Made by a program: the position numbers and the translations under genes. Under the pieces are notes generated by a model. The model made no database searches and was not told where the DNA came from. It worked only from the letters and a program-made list of their open reading frames with translations. A stretch of DNA of 64,000 nucleotides from positions 744,001-808,000 of the forward strand of contig JALLLT010000013.1 in the NCBI GenBank assembly GCA_025266875.1, given 5' to 3'. Origin of the DNA: Fennellomyces sp. T-0311. Its lineage: Eukaryota; Mucoromycota; Mucoromycetes; Mucorales; Lichtheimiaceae. Positions 48,830 through 62,153 of the stretch are shown in pieces. Positions within the stretch are counted from its first letter, which is position 1. Each line of letters starts with the position of its first letter.

Positions 48830-49613
48830 TCATGAAGCCGCCAGTGACTCTGGGCTATATCCATAACTGAGAACTTGGTGGATTGTCTTTTTGAGAGCAG
48901 GCACTGCAACTGGTTTACTAACACAGCCGTTCTATACAATCATCAGTAACAGAAGAAGAAAAAAGATGATTTTTACTTACCATGCCAACTTTAGCAAAAG
49001 CACGTTTCCAATCTGCCGTATCGTTTGTAGTTACCGCTACAATGGGGATATTTCGATTTTGAACAAGGATATCATACTCTTTCGAGTTTCGTATATGTCT
49101 TGCGGTGTCGACACCGCTCAATACAGGCATATCAATATCGAGCAATACGAGGTCATAAGGAACAGTATGTAAAATTTCGAGGGCTTTTAACCCGCTCTTG
49201 ACCAATTCAACATGCTGCACTGTATCGGACATGTGTACTTTAAGCACGCGAGAAAGTACTTGCAAATTGACGTGATTATCGTCTACGAGCAAGACATTGA
49301 TTCGTTCATGTCGTTTTGTGCGACACGAGTCAGCCGTGGTTGCCAAGGAAACAGGCGGCGTTGCCAAGGGCGGACTCATAGGAGAAGCAGCCGAGGATGG
49401 CGACAGTAATGGAGTACCGCCCGCTTCTTCGAATGTTGTTGCCGTTGAAAGTGGCGATGGTGGTAAAACGTACGAATAGCGTGCTTTTGTTTGCGATGGA
49501 CGACGTCGATGTTTTCTTGGCGACGATTCATCGGTACTGTGTCGTCGATGGTGCGGATGATAGATGGACGAGCCTGTGGAGGCTCTCCGGCCATTGTAGC
49601 CAAAATAATCCAA
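48830..49613 (-). CDS. Response-regulator receiver protein
   Basis: Last two exons on the complement: 48981-49613 (5' limit uncertain) and 48830-48931. The receiver domain is complete: acidic pair in NVLLVDDNHVNLQ, phospho-acceptor Asp in VLLDIDMPVLSG, Thr in IVAVTTND, and Lys-Pro in GCVSKPVAVP after the intron. It fits a fungal two-component output or Ssk1-like regulator, with a Ser/Pro/Arg-rich N-terminal region (about 110 residues) and no DNA-binding domain visible. The first in-frame ATG is at 49379; upstream sequence stays open to a TTG at 49613, so a 5' exon may be missing. A TA-rich box lies near 49717-49730. Confidence 0.8.
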
Positions 49614-52600
49614 TGTGAAGCAATTTGGGGGGTGTAAAAGAAAAAGGGGAAAACAAATGAAAAAAAAAAGAGATTTTCTTTAAAAAAATCAAGAAAGCGA
49701 GAATTTGCTTGGACTTTATATATATATATTTCTGGGGGGTGCAAGAATGCACAAAGTTGCGCGGGGTGTTTCTTTTTGGGGGGTGCGTTGCGTTTGAACA
49801 GCATCGCTTCTTTGCGTGGGCTTCTGGACCCATCAAAAAAAAATTTTGTTCTGGATTTCCATGACAATCTATTTGGTAGAAACCTTCGTTGCCCCTATGA
49901 TTTTTTTCACTTCCCAGGCTCATTCGTTTTTGTAACCCCCAATTGTTGTTAAAGTTTTCTCATGGGGCTTTAGTGGTCACTGCATAATAAAATGGAAGCA
50001 ACACACACACACAATCGACACGCGGGAAAAAGATGTTGGATGACAAATTCCTTGTTCCTTTTCCTTAAAATGAATTGTTTATATATGTGTGATTGTGTGT
50101 AGTACCCGGACTGTTTCCAGGACAAAGAAAAAGATATACGCGTCTTTTTTTTTTTACCATTGCAAAATGACAGCAGTCTTTCTTCATATACTAGATTCAA
50201 ATAGAAAAAATAATAAAACCCTTGACTATTCCATGAAAGGCACTGGGCTTTGTCTATGACCGTGCGTTAACACACACACAAAAAAAGTCCCATGTGCATA
50301 TGTCCTGGGGCCAGACCATCATTGTCAGCCGGTTCATCCGCGGGCCGTTTTTTGTTTTCGGCATTTGGGCTCGGATCTCTCTGTACGACGAACATGCTAT
50401 AAAGCAAAAAAAAAACGGTTCGTGCATGAGTTAGTTGTTCCTTCCATTTTTGTATTTTATGGCAAAAAAGTACCACCAAAAAAACCCCCATTTCATTGCA
50501 TTCTAAACTCGTCCTGGAAGAGTATCACATAAAAATGCCAACGATACAGCATGCCAATTCGGAGCTTATACACGCCCAACAACCACTTCATTGGTTCCGA
50601 TATACCAAAAAAAACGAGACCTGATTTGTTTATGATCAAGATCTCTCTCTCAACGGTCGGACAGTGGTTGGACGAAAACTGCAAGGCGTGCATGCAGCCA
50701 AAAGTTACCCCGTCCTGTATCATCCCCCAGATAAAACTTTCAGCCTTGTGATGGACCACATCTCTCTTTTTTTTTACACAATGATTTTGAAATGCAGGTG
50801 CCAAAAAAAACTCAGAAATGAGTTTGATCGACGAAATGATCATTTCCCTGTTTCTATTTTTCTTTTTTTCTTGGTAACTTTTAAAAAGAGAGGTCTGTCA
50901 AATTTACTGTTTTTGGGGGTGAGTGCTTTTTCTTTTTTGTTGGGTAAATCCAGGAGAATCGAACAACATGTTGTTTACTGTCGCAACAAACATTAGCGCC
51001 TGGGGGTGCAATGGATCAAGGGCGTAAGAAAAAACATAGACGTGTTATTATCACGAATCGATTGTCTGACCGCCACTTGGTTTTGCAGTACCGCATGACA
51101 AAAATAGCCGGCTTTATTGTACCAATGCTCCGTATCAGTAACACATGGGGTGGTTAATAAGAAACTGCATTAAAGTTCTTAAAGTTGGATTGCTTGTGAT
51201 TTTTTTTTCTTTCATCGCGTACACAAGAACGCGTATTCGCTGGATGACATGATTCTTTAATTATGAGTCCGCTTTAATAAAGTCGAGAACAACATCTCTA
51301 AGTTTATCGACCCGCATGAAAAGTCGTGTACGTACATATGATACGCGCGCTGTTTTATGCAGTACCACCTCATTCTGATAATGCAATGCATCATTAAGTA
51401 GGAATTTTATATAGCAAATACGATGATCGATGATCTTCATCCACCAGTAAATCAATTTGTACTTTTGACAACTCTATTCTTTTGTCAAGCATCACGGTTC
51501 CCCCGTCCGCATATTTTGGCGGCGCAGGTAGTACGTAGGACATACTCTACACATGAACAATGTTCTCGACTTTTTCCCGTTAACCAGGAAAGAAAGGAAA
51601 CTTCTCATTAAATTTGATTCTTTTACTTGCGAAAATAAAATAAAAATTCTGCATATTCATCATCTGCGCGTATAAACAAAACAAATATCTTTTAAGAATG
51701 TGTGGCTGTGTTCTCGTGCTTGAATAGTACATAAAAAGCAGTTACCCCTTGTAACTGATATACCCGATCCTATGTCGAACGTTAATATTACAGTTATGAT
51801 ATATCGTTTGTCAAAAAGGATATGATTCGTTTCCAACCGCGCGCGTGTATCTCTCCACGCACGAGTAATATTAACAATACATCCCCGACAAATCGTGCTA
51901 CTATTTTCGGATTTAATACCTGGTTCTGTATATATATAGATACTGAAATTGAATAAAGAAAATACAGCGTTTATAATATGAAAAGATTTCGGGGGGAGGA
52001 GGAGGACCGGTGATGAATCAACGGCTGGGATCTGCTGATGTAAATACACAATAATGAACTGTCTTGGGTGACAAGTGCAAATTTTTAATTTGTAAACACT
52101 ATCTGGATCTCTTTAGGCAAGTATGCTGAGAATAACTTTGATAGTTAGCAAATTGTATTCTAGCGGCTGGCCAAGTTCTTGCACAAAAGGAGATTTGACG
52201 CTTCGGAAAAGTTGTCTGTTGAGCACAAGACACTTCAATTGGTGCCTTGTCTATCGTACAAAGCTCGCAATCGGAGTGTTACAGGGGTTTTCCACCCAAG
52301 CTATCGTATAAATCTTCGGGATTACCTAAGGGGTAACGTTCTAGAGTGTGTGGGACATCGAAAGTAGTTTTTTTTTTCTTTTTTCACGCGACGCACCTTT
52401 GTTTTTTATTCGACAATACGAATATCCAAGCTAATGGATTTCCAAAGGTTTCTGACCTTCCCTTCGATCCATCATATCGACTATAACTACATCCGTATTT
52501 AGCGTATGTGAATGAAGAGAAGCAAAAAAAAAAAAAACTCTCTCACAATCGAGATTCGGAGAGTCACGGGTACGCGAAAATGCTCAGTTAGTGGGGGAGG

Positions 52601-53759
52601 GGGGAGACGTACCTCGAGTTGTATAACTTTAACTTGTTAAAGATGACGAAGCTAATCATCATATGGAATGCGTTTGTAAAACTGAAGAAGCTTTCGACAA
52701 TGCAGTACTATAGCATATGATGCCATTGTACATCATAACGACAAAAAAAATTAGTGGCGGAAACATGATCCGAGAGGGATCGACCAGAAGAGAGCAGGAG
52801 GTCATCAGCTCAGACAATGTGATTACAGCATTGATAGGTGGGTCTGCATCACTTGAATCACCTGGCTTACTTATAGGTATAGAACATGATAGACCAAATC
52901 ACAGGATGGTGGGATGGGAACCCATGGAGATAGGTCCAGAAGCTTATAAGTATAAGGGCTAAGCCCGGACTTCTCTTCAGAAAGTTGATTCCCGATATTG
53001 ATTGCCATTTTAAAATTGTATCAAGTTCGTTTTCCTTTCCTGTTATCGGATCCGTTCTCTTGTTATTTATTATATTGGCGCACTGTTGTGTGTCAATGCA
53101 ACGTTTAAGGTTTATCGAGTGGGTTGTCATGTAGATGCGTCGTTTGCAATTTGAAACAAATCGAGACAAAAAAAAGAACAGAGCAGAAGTTTTTTTTGGC
53201 TTGCCAAAACAGCATATTGTTTTCGATTAACCATTATATACATACTATCCCATGCACGTGCTCATGTGCTCCGTGGCAGCCTATGTACTAATCTCCCAGA
53301 CATTTTTTTTAGTGAACAGATTAAGGACCGGGAGATTGGTCTGATAAAGGTATAAACGAAGGAGTAGATAGCCACTTTAGAGTTTTGTTTATTTGTATAT
53401 TCTATCAAATTATGCACACTAGTTCATTTTGGATTGGTACGTAAATCAAACTATCAGGAAGAAATAGGATAGGAACTTATGCTGTGATTGTGCTATCCCA
53501 CTTTGTACCGCAAGTATGATCTAAAAGGCATGTGCTAGGGGGCGGGTATCAACTAAGAGCGAGCAAGGGCTTCCAAAAACTATTCTGAGCGAAAATGTCT
53601 ATTGCATTTGTTTCAATGGAAGCCGGCCAATCGGCTGCGAGATAAATCCGGAGAAGGGAACGTGCATTGTTGCATCCATACGCTTTTCGTATCCAACCAT
53701 CCGAATAACACCAGCAACGCGCCATTTTCGAAACATAAAACCAAAAAGTCTGTGCACAA
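49614..53759. other. Gene-poor 4.1-kb tract
   Basis: AT-rich, with a CA repeat near 50003-50015 and many A- and T-runs. A minus-strand mini-frame at 50267-50395 (MFVVQRDPSPNAENKKRPAD...) looks coding but lacks a donor; it could be an upstream exon or the end of something else. No other gene, RNA or repeat recognised. Confidence 0.4.
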
Positions 53760-55348
53760 ATGTCCTCACCCAGCAGTGTGCCAGCAGATTCCAACAATGA
53801 CCCAATGCCTGACAGTCATTCCGATAAATCACCCGATCTGACACGATCTAAAAAGCGCTCAAAATCTCTAGCTAGAGAACTCCAATATCTCGTTGATAAT
53901 AACGGAAAGAGAGGTAACCGAAAAACTCGTGTTGCCTGTCAAAAAAACATTGTTAAAATTCGGACATTAGCAAAACGCGATCAACCAAAATGTCCCATTT
54001 GTCAACACCGAATTGATCCCACGGAATGGGATCAGCATTATCAACTTGAATTAAGTCGACTTGATCAAGTTCAGTCGGATGCTTATGAAGATCCAACCAA
54101 CAAAAGGTAAGAGCCTTTTTTTATATAAAAAATTGTATATTTTAAAACTTACATCACTTTATGAACAGCAAAGGAAAGAGGCGAGGTGCTGCACTCGTAG
54201 CTAGACAACAAATGGAACGATCAACTGGAAGAAAGAAAACTGGTACAGTTTACGACGAAACACTGGAGAAAGTCCAAAAGAATCGTGATCAGCGTAAAGA
54301 GGCTCTGCGACGAATAGGTGATGATATTTGGTTTTTTGGTAAAGGTCAACACATCACTGATGGAAGAAAAACAACAGATGGTCCACGAGCAGATGCTCCA
54401 ATAGAAGAGGATCAATCGCTGGCCTTGAGTCAAGGTATGCGACTAAAAAAAAGTAGGGTTGATATGTGTTGCTGACATATTGAAACAGCCTTATTAGAAT
54501 CAGGCGATGCTCAGACGTGTTTTATCTGCAATGAATTGCTCCACGGTGATTCCGAAGCGATCAATTTGCATATCGACAGCTGTCTGGCCAACATGAACAG
54601 CAACTCACCGACACCTGAAGTGAATGAACCCAGTGGTTGGGACGAATATGAGTGGGCAGGTCAGACTCGAGTGAGAGCCACTGCCATGATGGATGGTGGA
54701 TATGGTGGCGCAGGGTTTGCCACTACCAGCAAACGCGAAGAAGATGAGGACGTTGATGAAGATTTGGATGTCGAAGATGACGATGCTGCGCAATACGGAG
54801 CAAATCAATATTCTGAGCGAGATATTTATGCACAGGATGATACGGAAGACGTTTCCGCATTGCGCGAAATGGTTTCTGGAGGCACGACACGACAAGCAAC
54901 TTCATCGTCGTATGTACACCGTATCTATAAATTCAATGAGTGAACTTATATATATGTATGTAGAGACAATTCTCCTCGAAGTGGATTTGAAGAAACCGTG
55001 TCAGTCGAAGGCTGGCAACGGTCAGTGGCGAGTGAAGAACAGCTCGTAGTACCAGAAGCAGGACATTCACGATTAGTCATTGACTCTCTAAAGTCTCGCA
55101 TACAGCAATTGGTAATATCACCGCTTTCAGGATTATTTGAGACTAACTGACATATATAGGAGGAGGTCTCTCGGTCAGCACCGCGATGCCTTATCTGTTT
55201 GGAACCATACAAAACGCCTCTCACTTCCATTGTTTGCTGGCATGTCCACTGTGAGCAATGTTGGCTCCAAACGCTCGGATCAAAGAAGCTTTGCCCTCAA
55301 TGTCAAAAGATTACCACACCTGCCGATCTGCGGCGCATTTACCTATAA
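53760..55348 (+). CDS. RNF220-like RING E3 ubiquitin ligase
   Basis: Five exons: 53760-54106, 54169-54434, 54489-54909, 54964-55111, 55160-55348; 456 aa. The first exon has a Cys/His finger CPICQHRIDPTEWDQHYQLE. The third has CFICNELL with HIDSC, then a long acidic region (EEDEDVDEDLDVEDDDA). The C-terminal RING is CLICLEPYKTPLTSIVCWHV, then CEQCWLQTLG, KKLCPQCQ and finally PADLRRIYL, the diagnostic RNF220 ending. RING ligases of this type ubiquitinate nuclear regulators in animals; the fungal substrate is unknown. Phases are consistent. Confidence 0.9.
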
Positions 55349-56093
55349 TTCATTCACACTCACTCACCACTCTCTGCACTTGTACAGTCCATTAGTCTTT
55401 CTGTAATATATTTGAACTTTCAATTCATTTATTTATTCGTGGTGATATTTGAATGGAAAGATAGACTATGTGTGCAATAAGTAGTTCAGCCACGGCACTT
55501 GACACACTTTTTTTTCGTAAGCATTTACAAAGATTCATTGTCGCTTATTTAACGCCGGGAATGTATCGACACCTCATACATAGCAGCGGATTTTGCTACG
55601 TAATGTAGCGTTTGTTCCTCATCTTGGCAATCATAACATCCCGATTTTGGTTACAGAGTTGACGATTGATTTTATTGCTCGTATGTGTACTTGCTAGGCA
55701 ATACGACTATCATATTCTGCCATGAAAGCATCACACTGATGGCGCGCTAAATGGTTCCGAATCTTATCGCACATTAGAGTAAGTGGTTAATCTGCCACGC
55801 GTGTAACCGTGGTGACACGTCTAGTCCATCTCCAAACTCACGGGGAACCCAAGTTCATTCATCAGTGCCACCTCCCCTATAATTTGTCGCATACTTTTAT
55901 ACTAGAGAAAGCACAAACATGCGCTCGAAGGCATCGAAAATGCACCTCTTCCATATTTTCTTAGAAAACGCAACAACATCACCATACGCATACGATTCTC
56001 TACCGAGTACGTATCTGAACTTTTGAAGGCACCCAATCAGCTTCTTTTTCATCACAACACATATAGTATATGTCGATTGTTTATGAACTTTTA
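55349..56093. other. Convergent intergenic region
   Basis: About 745 bases between the RNF220-like and PCF11 stops. AT-rich, no gene or RNA recognised. Confidence 0.45.
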
Positions 56094-58832
56094 TTAATGA
56101 TTGTCAATGGTTCGTGCTGCTTTTACATCGTCCCTGTCCATGCTCTAATTGTGAAAAAGAAATTGTATCAGAGATATATCTTTTTTCAAATGTTTGAGTT
56201 GTTCTTACATCTACATCTTCTGCTTTACGCTTAACACCCTGATTGAATTCTGCCATTTCCGTATCCTCTTGTTCGGAACCCACAAGTGTTCCACTCTTGA
56301 GCGCATCCGCATGACAGGTCGCATGGTATATCTGAGTCCCATTTTGTTAAATCAACGCACGTGCTTTCAGGAACAACTGTTGACAATCTTACCGTATTAT
56401 CGACCATGACAGCATTCTTATACATCCATTCCTCCTCGTCATCATTCCAGAAATCGACAAATCGCTCGCCACATATAGGACAAGGTTTTCTATCTTCGTC
56501 ATTTGGCATGACAACCATATGGGTTTCCGGGGCAACTGTAACAGTGGTTCCACCAGCTGATGGTGAACCCATATTCACCTCATTTGTAGTGTTATCATTC
56601 AAGAATGCAGGAGCTATTTTCCAAAAAAGACATAAATAAAACAAGAAATAGACTACTATATCGAAAAAGAAGGATGGAGATGCTTTCTTTACCTTGATGA
56701 CTAGTAAGTTCACCACCCTCACCACTGATCCATTCCTCCTCGGTAACAAACCATGATCTTGACAAACCACGTTTAACACGTTCCTTCATACGTCGATTCT
56801 GGCGGAAATGCGAATCCAAATGCGCATCCATCTTGTTCTGACCTTCGGGAGTTTCTGGATAGCGGAAGCCGCATTGCTTGCATTGCAGCGGCAGGCCTGA
56901 ATACAGCACCTCAACTGCACCTGGACGTTCACTTTTTTGTTTTATAACATGACACAAAGATAAAAATGAGCTAGATGTAGAATCATGGGTTTGTCTAGAT
57001 ACACACATTTGCAAATCTTTGCTTTCCAGCCGGAATGGTCCGTTACTCGTGGTCTTGGCTTGTTGTTGTTGTGGTTGTCGTGGTGGCTCGAACGTGCCAG
57101 CACCACTCAGAATACCCATGGATGTCAGTCCTTGCAGAAGCTCAGCCGTATTAATGGGCGCGGCGGTGGGTACTGGCGTAGGAGCCGGCGCTCTGAATGG
57201 CGCCACAGGCGGTGGTGTATGAGATAATCGACCCACATTACCTGGCGCAGGTACAGGCGCACTCGCAGGCGGCATCGAGAACGCCGTCGTTGGGGGCTGG
57301 CTGGTTGCGACATTATTGCCGAGGATTTGGCTTAGATACTGTTGAATAACAGTGGCTTGTGATGCAGGTAATGACGGTAAAATAGATTGGATCTGCACAA
57401 AAATAGGTTAGGCCCGTTTTACCATATTTATGCGCCTTTATATATATATTACCTGTGATACAACTCGTGCAATATCCGCGGCCCCTTTGTCCGCCGGGTT
57501 GTTGATGACTTGTGATGGTAATAATGATTGCAGGGTCGACAGTATCTCGCTCTGTGATCCTACAGGCGGCATGGGCTATCATCACATGTCAATCACAGCG
57601 TGCTTCTATATAGTCGGAACACATACTTCTGAAGCTGGTTTAGAGACAGGTGGCATCGGCCTGGACGGCTGTTGTTCCTGAGAGTTGAACGTGTTGCGAC
57701 TGCGTGGATCTCTCGGATCACGCTAATGGGGGGAATTAGCATACTTCGTGGAAACATTAAATAAAATCAGCAACCTACTCTTGGAACAAAGTTTGGATTG
57801 ACATGAATCTGTTGGTTTCGTGCATTGGTCTGTGCTTGTTGGGAAGCAAAACGGCCTAGCTGGGGAGAAGGCTGATTACGTTGTTGCGGTGGTTGCGGTT
57901 GCTGTTGTGGTTGCTGTTGTGGTTGTTGCTGCTGCGGTTGCTGCTGGGAAGAACGTTGATTGTGTAGTTGCTGGTGCCGTTCGCGGATATAGTTGAGGGA
58001 GCGTTCAATAGACTCGATGATATGGCGAGAAAATACAGGAGCACCGTTGGGCATGCCATTCTTCCATGTTTGCAGCAGGCGTTCAAAGCTCCGGCGCGTG
58101 CTTGGTTCGGTAAGTGTGTAGGCATCCAGGAAGGTGGAGACGATGTCCCTTGCAAAGTGTTCGATGTACACGCCTCCTACATTCTTACAGATCGAGTCAA
58201 TTAAATACAGAACAGGAAGCTTCTGGCCGGCCGCGTTCTGGAAAAAAAAAAAGACGATAGCGTTAATTAATGTCTCATCCCTTTCAAAATAGCCTAGGCA
58301 GCCGTCGCTAGCGCAACCGGCGTCTTTTGTGGAGTAGAGGAGAAAGAGTAACAAAAAAAAAGAAGGGGTATGTGTGTGTGTGTGGTGCGTGGTTCATAAA
58401 GGTGGTGTGTTGGCACTTCTTTTGTGCGTGTTATTCTTTTTATTATATCGTCATGGCTTCTTAGGAGTCGCAAGCCAGACAAAGGGCCTAATAGCCAAAC
58501 CCTCTTTCTTTTGGTCCAAACAGACCCCTCCCCCCAAAAAAAAACCACTCCATTACAACACTACAATAATCAACGGTATAACTTACGTGTTTGATCTGCT
58601 GCACAATCTCCCGGACAATAGCATTGGCTGCATGCTGGTTCTCTTGAGCCATGATGGTCAGATTGGTGATGATTGGCTTGCTGTTGAACGTTAGCTCGTA
58701 GAGAGCCTCGCGATAATTCCGCCTCACTGCCTCCGGGTCGGGCAGGCCTTGTTCATGCGCAAAGCCTTGTGGTTGTCGTTGGCCGGGTGGTTGGTTCATG
58801 CCAGTGATTGGGACGTTGTTTTGTAAAGACAT
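56094..58832 (-). CDS. PCF11: Pcf11, cleavage/polyadenylation factor
   Basis: Nine exons on the complement: 58587-58832, 57779-58237, 57627-57722, 57453-57575, 57007-57392, 56693-56931, 56393-56613, 56209-56331, 56094-56144; 647 aa. The N-terminal CTD-interacting domain has [20 protein letters not shown], then [19 protein letters not shown] and TFLDAY. A poly-Gln stretch (about 57890-57960) follows, then RDPRDPRSR. Two zinc fingers flank the middle C-terminal part: CKQCGFRYP with HLDSHF, and CPICGERF with CHADAL, the Clp1-binding region pattern. Pcf11 couples RNA polymerase II CTD to 3'-end cleavage and termination. All phases close. It is divergent from the SNARE gene. Confidence 0.93.
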
Positions 58833-59209
58833 TGTGTGCGCAATTCAATATAAAGATAACAGATTGGGAGAGAAGAACCCGGTATATAACAAGCGAAAGA
58901 TCCTGTGCTTTCTTTTTATTCTCTTTTTGTGCTTTTGTGCCGATTACCTTCCTTCGCTGCAACCAAACGGTTTGCTTCAAGCAAAAGAAAGAAAAAAAGA
59001 GGTGTGCCTACGGTCACAAGCTCAGTCTTTTTGCGTCACCGAAAAAAGCGGCTGAGAGATGAACCACTCCCATTCTTGGTTCCACAAAGATAGCAAGGCG
59101 CAGACTGCCCTCTCTCTTTTTATCACTTTTTTTTTCGTTTTGAACCTGTTTTTTCTTTGTCAGTCGTAGGCCACGTTTCTTTTCTCCTCAAGCTTCCCAA
59201 TCTAACGTC
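58833..59209. promoter_or_regulatory. Divergent promoter of PCF11 and SNC
   Basis: 377 bases between start codons on opposite strands. Contains pyrimidine-rich runs near the SNC start. No confident TATA box. Confidence 0.5.
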
Positions 59210-59740
59210 ATGTCGGTATGCCAAGTCCCGATCCAAAATGTCGCTAACAACATTGTAGGTCCGAGCCTTATGATCCCTATATCCCCAACAGCCAGCGCGC
59301 GGGCCAAGAGGCAGGCGGCAACAACAAAGTGTCCCGTGTCCAAGCTCAAGTCGACGAGGTTGTAAACATTATGCAAGAGAACATTGACAAGGCCATGCAA
59401 CGTGGCGAGCGCATAGATGACCTGCGAGGCAAAACTGGTATGAAAACGAGCACCGGAGAAATTAAAAGCCTATGTCGATTAACCTTTTTTTTGTGGTCTC
59501 TTCCTATCGTAGAGGACTTGCAGTCCACGGCGCATCACTTCCGTCGAGGCGCAAACCAGGTGCGCAAGCGAATGTGGTGGAAGGACCTCAAATGGAAGAT
59601 TATTATTGCCGTCACTATTTTGGTCATTCTCGCCATCATCATCGGTAAGTTTAGGGGGTGCGCTGCTCTGCATAGTATAATTAACTCCAATCTATCTATT
59701 CTCAGGATCCATTGTTGGTACCCAGGCAAGTGCAACTTGA
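59210..59740 (+). CDS. SNC1: Synaptobrevin v-SNARE (Snc1/2-like)
   Basis: Four exons: 59210-59215, 59266-59437, 59513-59644, 59706-59740; 114 aa. The first exon encodes only Met-Ser. The acceptor after CCGAG is the only one that keeps frame into PYDPYIPNS. The R-SNARE motif runs from VSRVQAQVDEVVNIMQENID through RGERIDDLRGKTEDL, with the ionic-layer Arg. RGANQVRKRMWW and a C-terminal membrane span (IIIAVTILVILAIII) follow. Snc proteins drive fusion of secretory and endocytic vesicles with the plasma membrane. Confidence 0.93.
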
Positions 59741-62153
59741 TGAGCTCCCTCTTTGTCCGTTGTGTGCTAACCAATTGATCTGTAGACTAATAACTAGACC
59801 AGGGGTTACCCGGCTGTTTTTCATACAACGACGCTGTTTTCTTTCTTATGCTATGTTTTCTTCTACTGATTACGCTTACTGTATACCACCATTGGAGTAG
59901 GAATCATCGTTCTTACTGATTAGCTCTACAATACTTGATATTACGCCCCCATTTATTGGTTATTCATGTAGTTTTTTTTTTCACATTTGGAGATGCGCTC
60001 CGGAAAAGAGCGGTTTGATCCCGTCTCCGGTTGCTGTCGCGGAAAAGGCAATCTTTTTTTCTTGTCCTGTTTCCAAGAATGCTCGCCAAGGCTTTGCTGC
60101 GCCTTACACTCCTTCTTTTGCGGTAAGTGGCTGCGTCATGCTACTCATCTTTTGAGTATAGCCACAATGCCTTTTGAGAGTGAATTGCTTTTCTTTCATC
60201 CGCTGAGATGAAATTGGCCGGAACGAGGAAATACTTTTGCTCCGTGAGCCTGTCAAAGAATTATTTTCTGGGAATAAATAATGACAATGAACGCCATTGA
60301 AAAATATTAGCCCGATACGATCCGTGCATAGCACCGTCTCGACGACGGCATGGAAAATTAGAGAGGATAAGCCATCGTCAGACAAAATTAGTGAGTGTGT
60401 CGATATCACACAAAGCATTCTTGCCGTAGGGCGAGTTCGTCCAGCAGTTGAGCAACAAATGACTTCCTCCAGCAAAAATGCGTTTACATAGTTGGTTGTT
60501 CATCAACGTATCATCTAACATGGACTCTGATTGATGTCGTCAAATGACCTTGGCAACAGCTCTGAATTGTTGTCAGCGTGGTTTCCCAGGTGACCAGTCG
60601 GGAATTCGGATGTAGCAGGCGAGGCTAACCATATAACGGAGCTTAATTATTTTGTTGACAGTTGAAGCCTACGTAAATGTTATTCCTTCATTTGCTCAGT
60701 ATGCGTGGAATTGACGTGGGGTATTATGACACGTATTCACGAAGCGTTTTATCTAGACATATTCTGCTTTCACTTTGATATGGGTATCTGTATGTTGATA
60801 TTGATGTATGAACTGTAAAAAAGTTGTTTGTCCGTTGCAAAAACCGCATGTGGGCAACATGTCGCTTCTTCAACCGTCTTGGGTAATAGCAACTCACACG
60901 ACCGACGTTACCGAAAAGTATGTACATTGTAAAGTAGCATTTGTACAGTTGTTAGCAAGACAGGTATCAACTAAAAGCAGGTTTACAATCGCTTTACAGT
61001 GTGTGTACTTAGCTACCGATGAAGCCACTATCTTGTGGCAAACCGTATGGAGCATAATGGCCAAGTAATAGGAGATTATGGGATTAGTTAAAAAAACAAG
61101 AGCAGATGCTCTAATATGAAAAATGTATTCCCCTACATCCATCTTGGATACCTATCCAGCTGATGGAAAGTATTTTTTTGGGCGCTCGATAGACCAGCAC
61201 ATGCCATACTTTGAGTTGATTGTTACAGCTCGCTTTGGCTACCATTTCAATCGAGAAAAGTTCTTGGACTGCTTACGTACATTTATGCTTTTAACGGCTC
61301 TCCACATCAAGCTATCATGTTAGTAACAGGATTATCAAGTGCATTAAATAAGATGGAATATCCACGCCAAATTTCGTCTGCAATAAGTAGAGTGGTTATA
61401 AAGTGAGTGGGACAAGTCAAAAGCTTCAAAAACATGGTAAATATCACGTTATAAGATAGAGATTGAAGCGCAAAAAATGTCTCCGACAAAGTACTGTTGC
61501 AATCCCTATTTATATCACAGTCAATTTGATCGTTCGCAAGACCGTGTAGACCCGGGAAATCGGTAATACATGCGTACTACTCCTACCGAGTAGAACGAAG
61601 TTTTTCGGTCAAGTGAGGACCGCTTCGTTAATCAGATCATAGAGATGCCATGTTCGGAGTAGGATATGTGAATGTGTGAAAGTTTTGTATCTATCGCCAT
61701 ACTCAAAGCACCGGAAGAGAACGTAGGATCACAGTAAATGCATAATTATATCATGTGCCTTCTGGACACAGCTTTTGAATTGATAGCCATAGATTTAGCA
61801 CACTATCAGTGGGTAGCATAGCTTCCCGGCGCCTCTCGCCGTTATTTCTGTGACTTCGTACTTCTGTATTACTTATTCGACGTGAGAACGTGCGCTATGC
61901 CTTGCTTTTTTCCCTTATACAAGGTTTTATGGATGTCAACGGGTTACACGATTAGGATCATTAATAGATAGAAGATATATACATTGCTACGACTGATAAA
62001 GAAGGTCATCGGATACACAGATCGATTGTAGTTTCCAAAAAGGTATAGCAAAAGAAGATGCGCATATTTTTATTGAAGCATGGTGAAGCTAAAGGTTGAA
62101 AAGTAGAAGAAATACATACAATATAACATGCAAAAAATAAGTAGCAGAGCATA
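59741..62153. other. Intergenic 2.4-kb tract
   Basis: AT-rich with no gene I can support. Short frames on both strands (for example 60104-60475) have no motif. Both flanking genes end here. Confidence 0.45.

Noticed and set aside
49998..50016. CA dinucleotide run
   Set aside because: Ordinary microsatellite; no array with regular spacers, so not CRISPR or telomeric.
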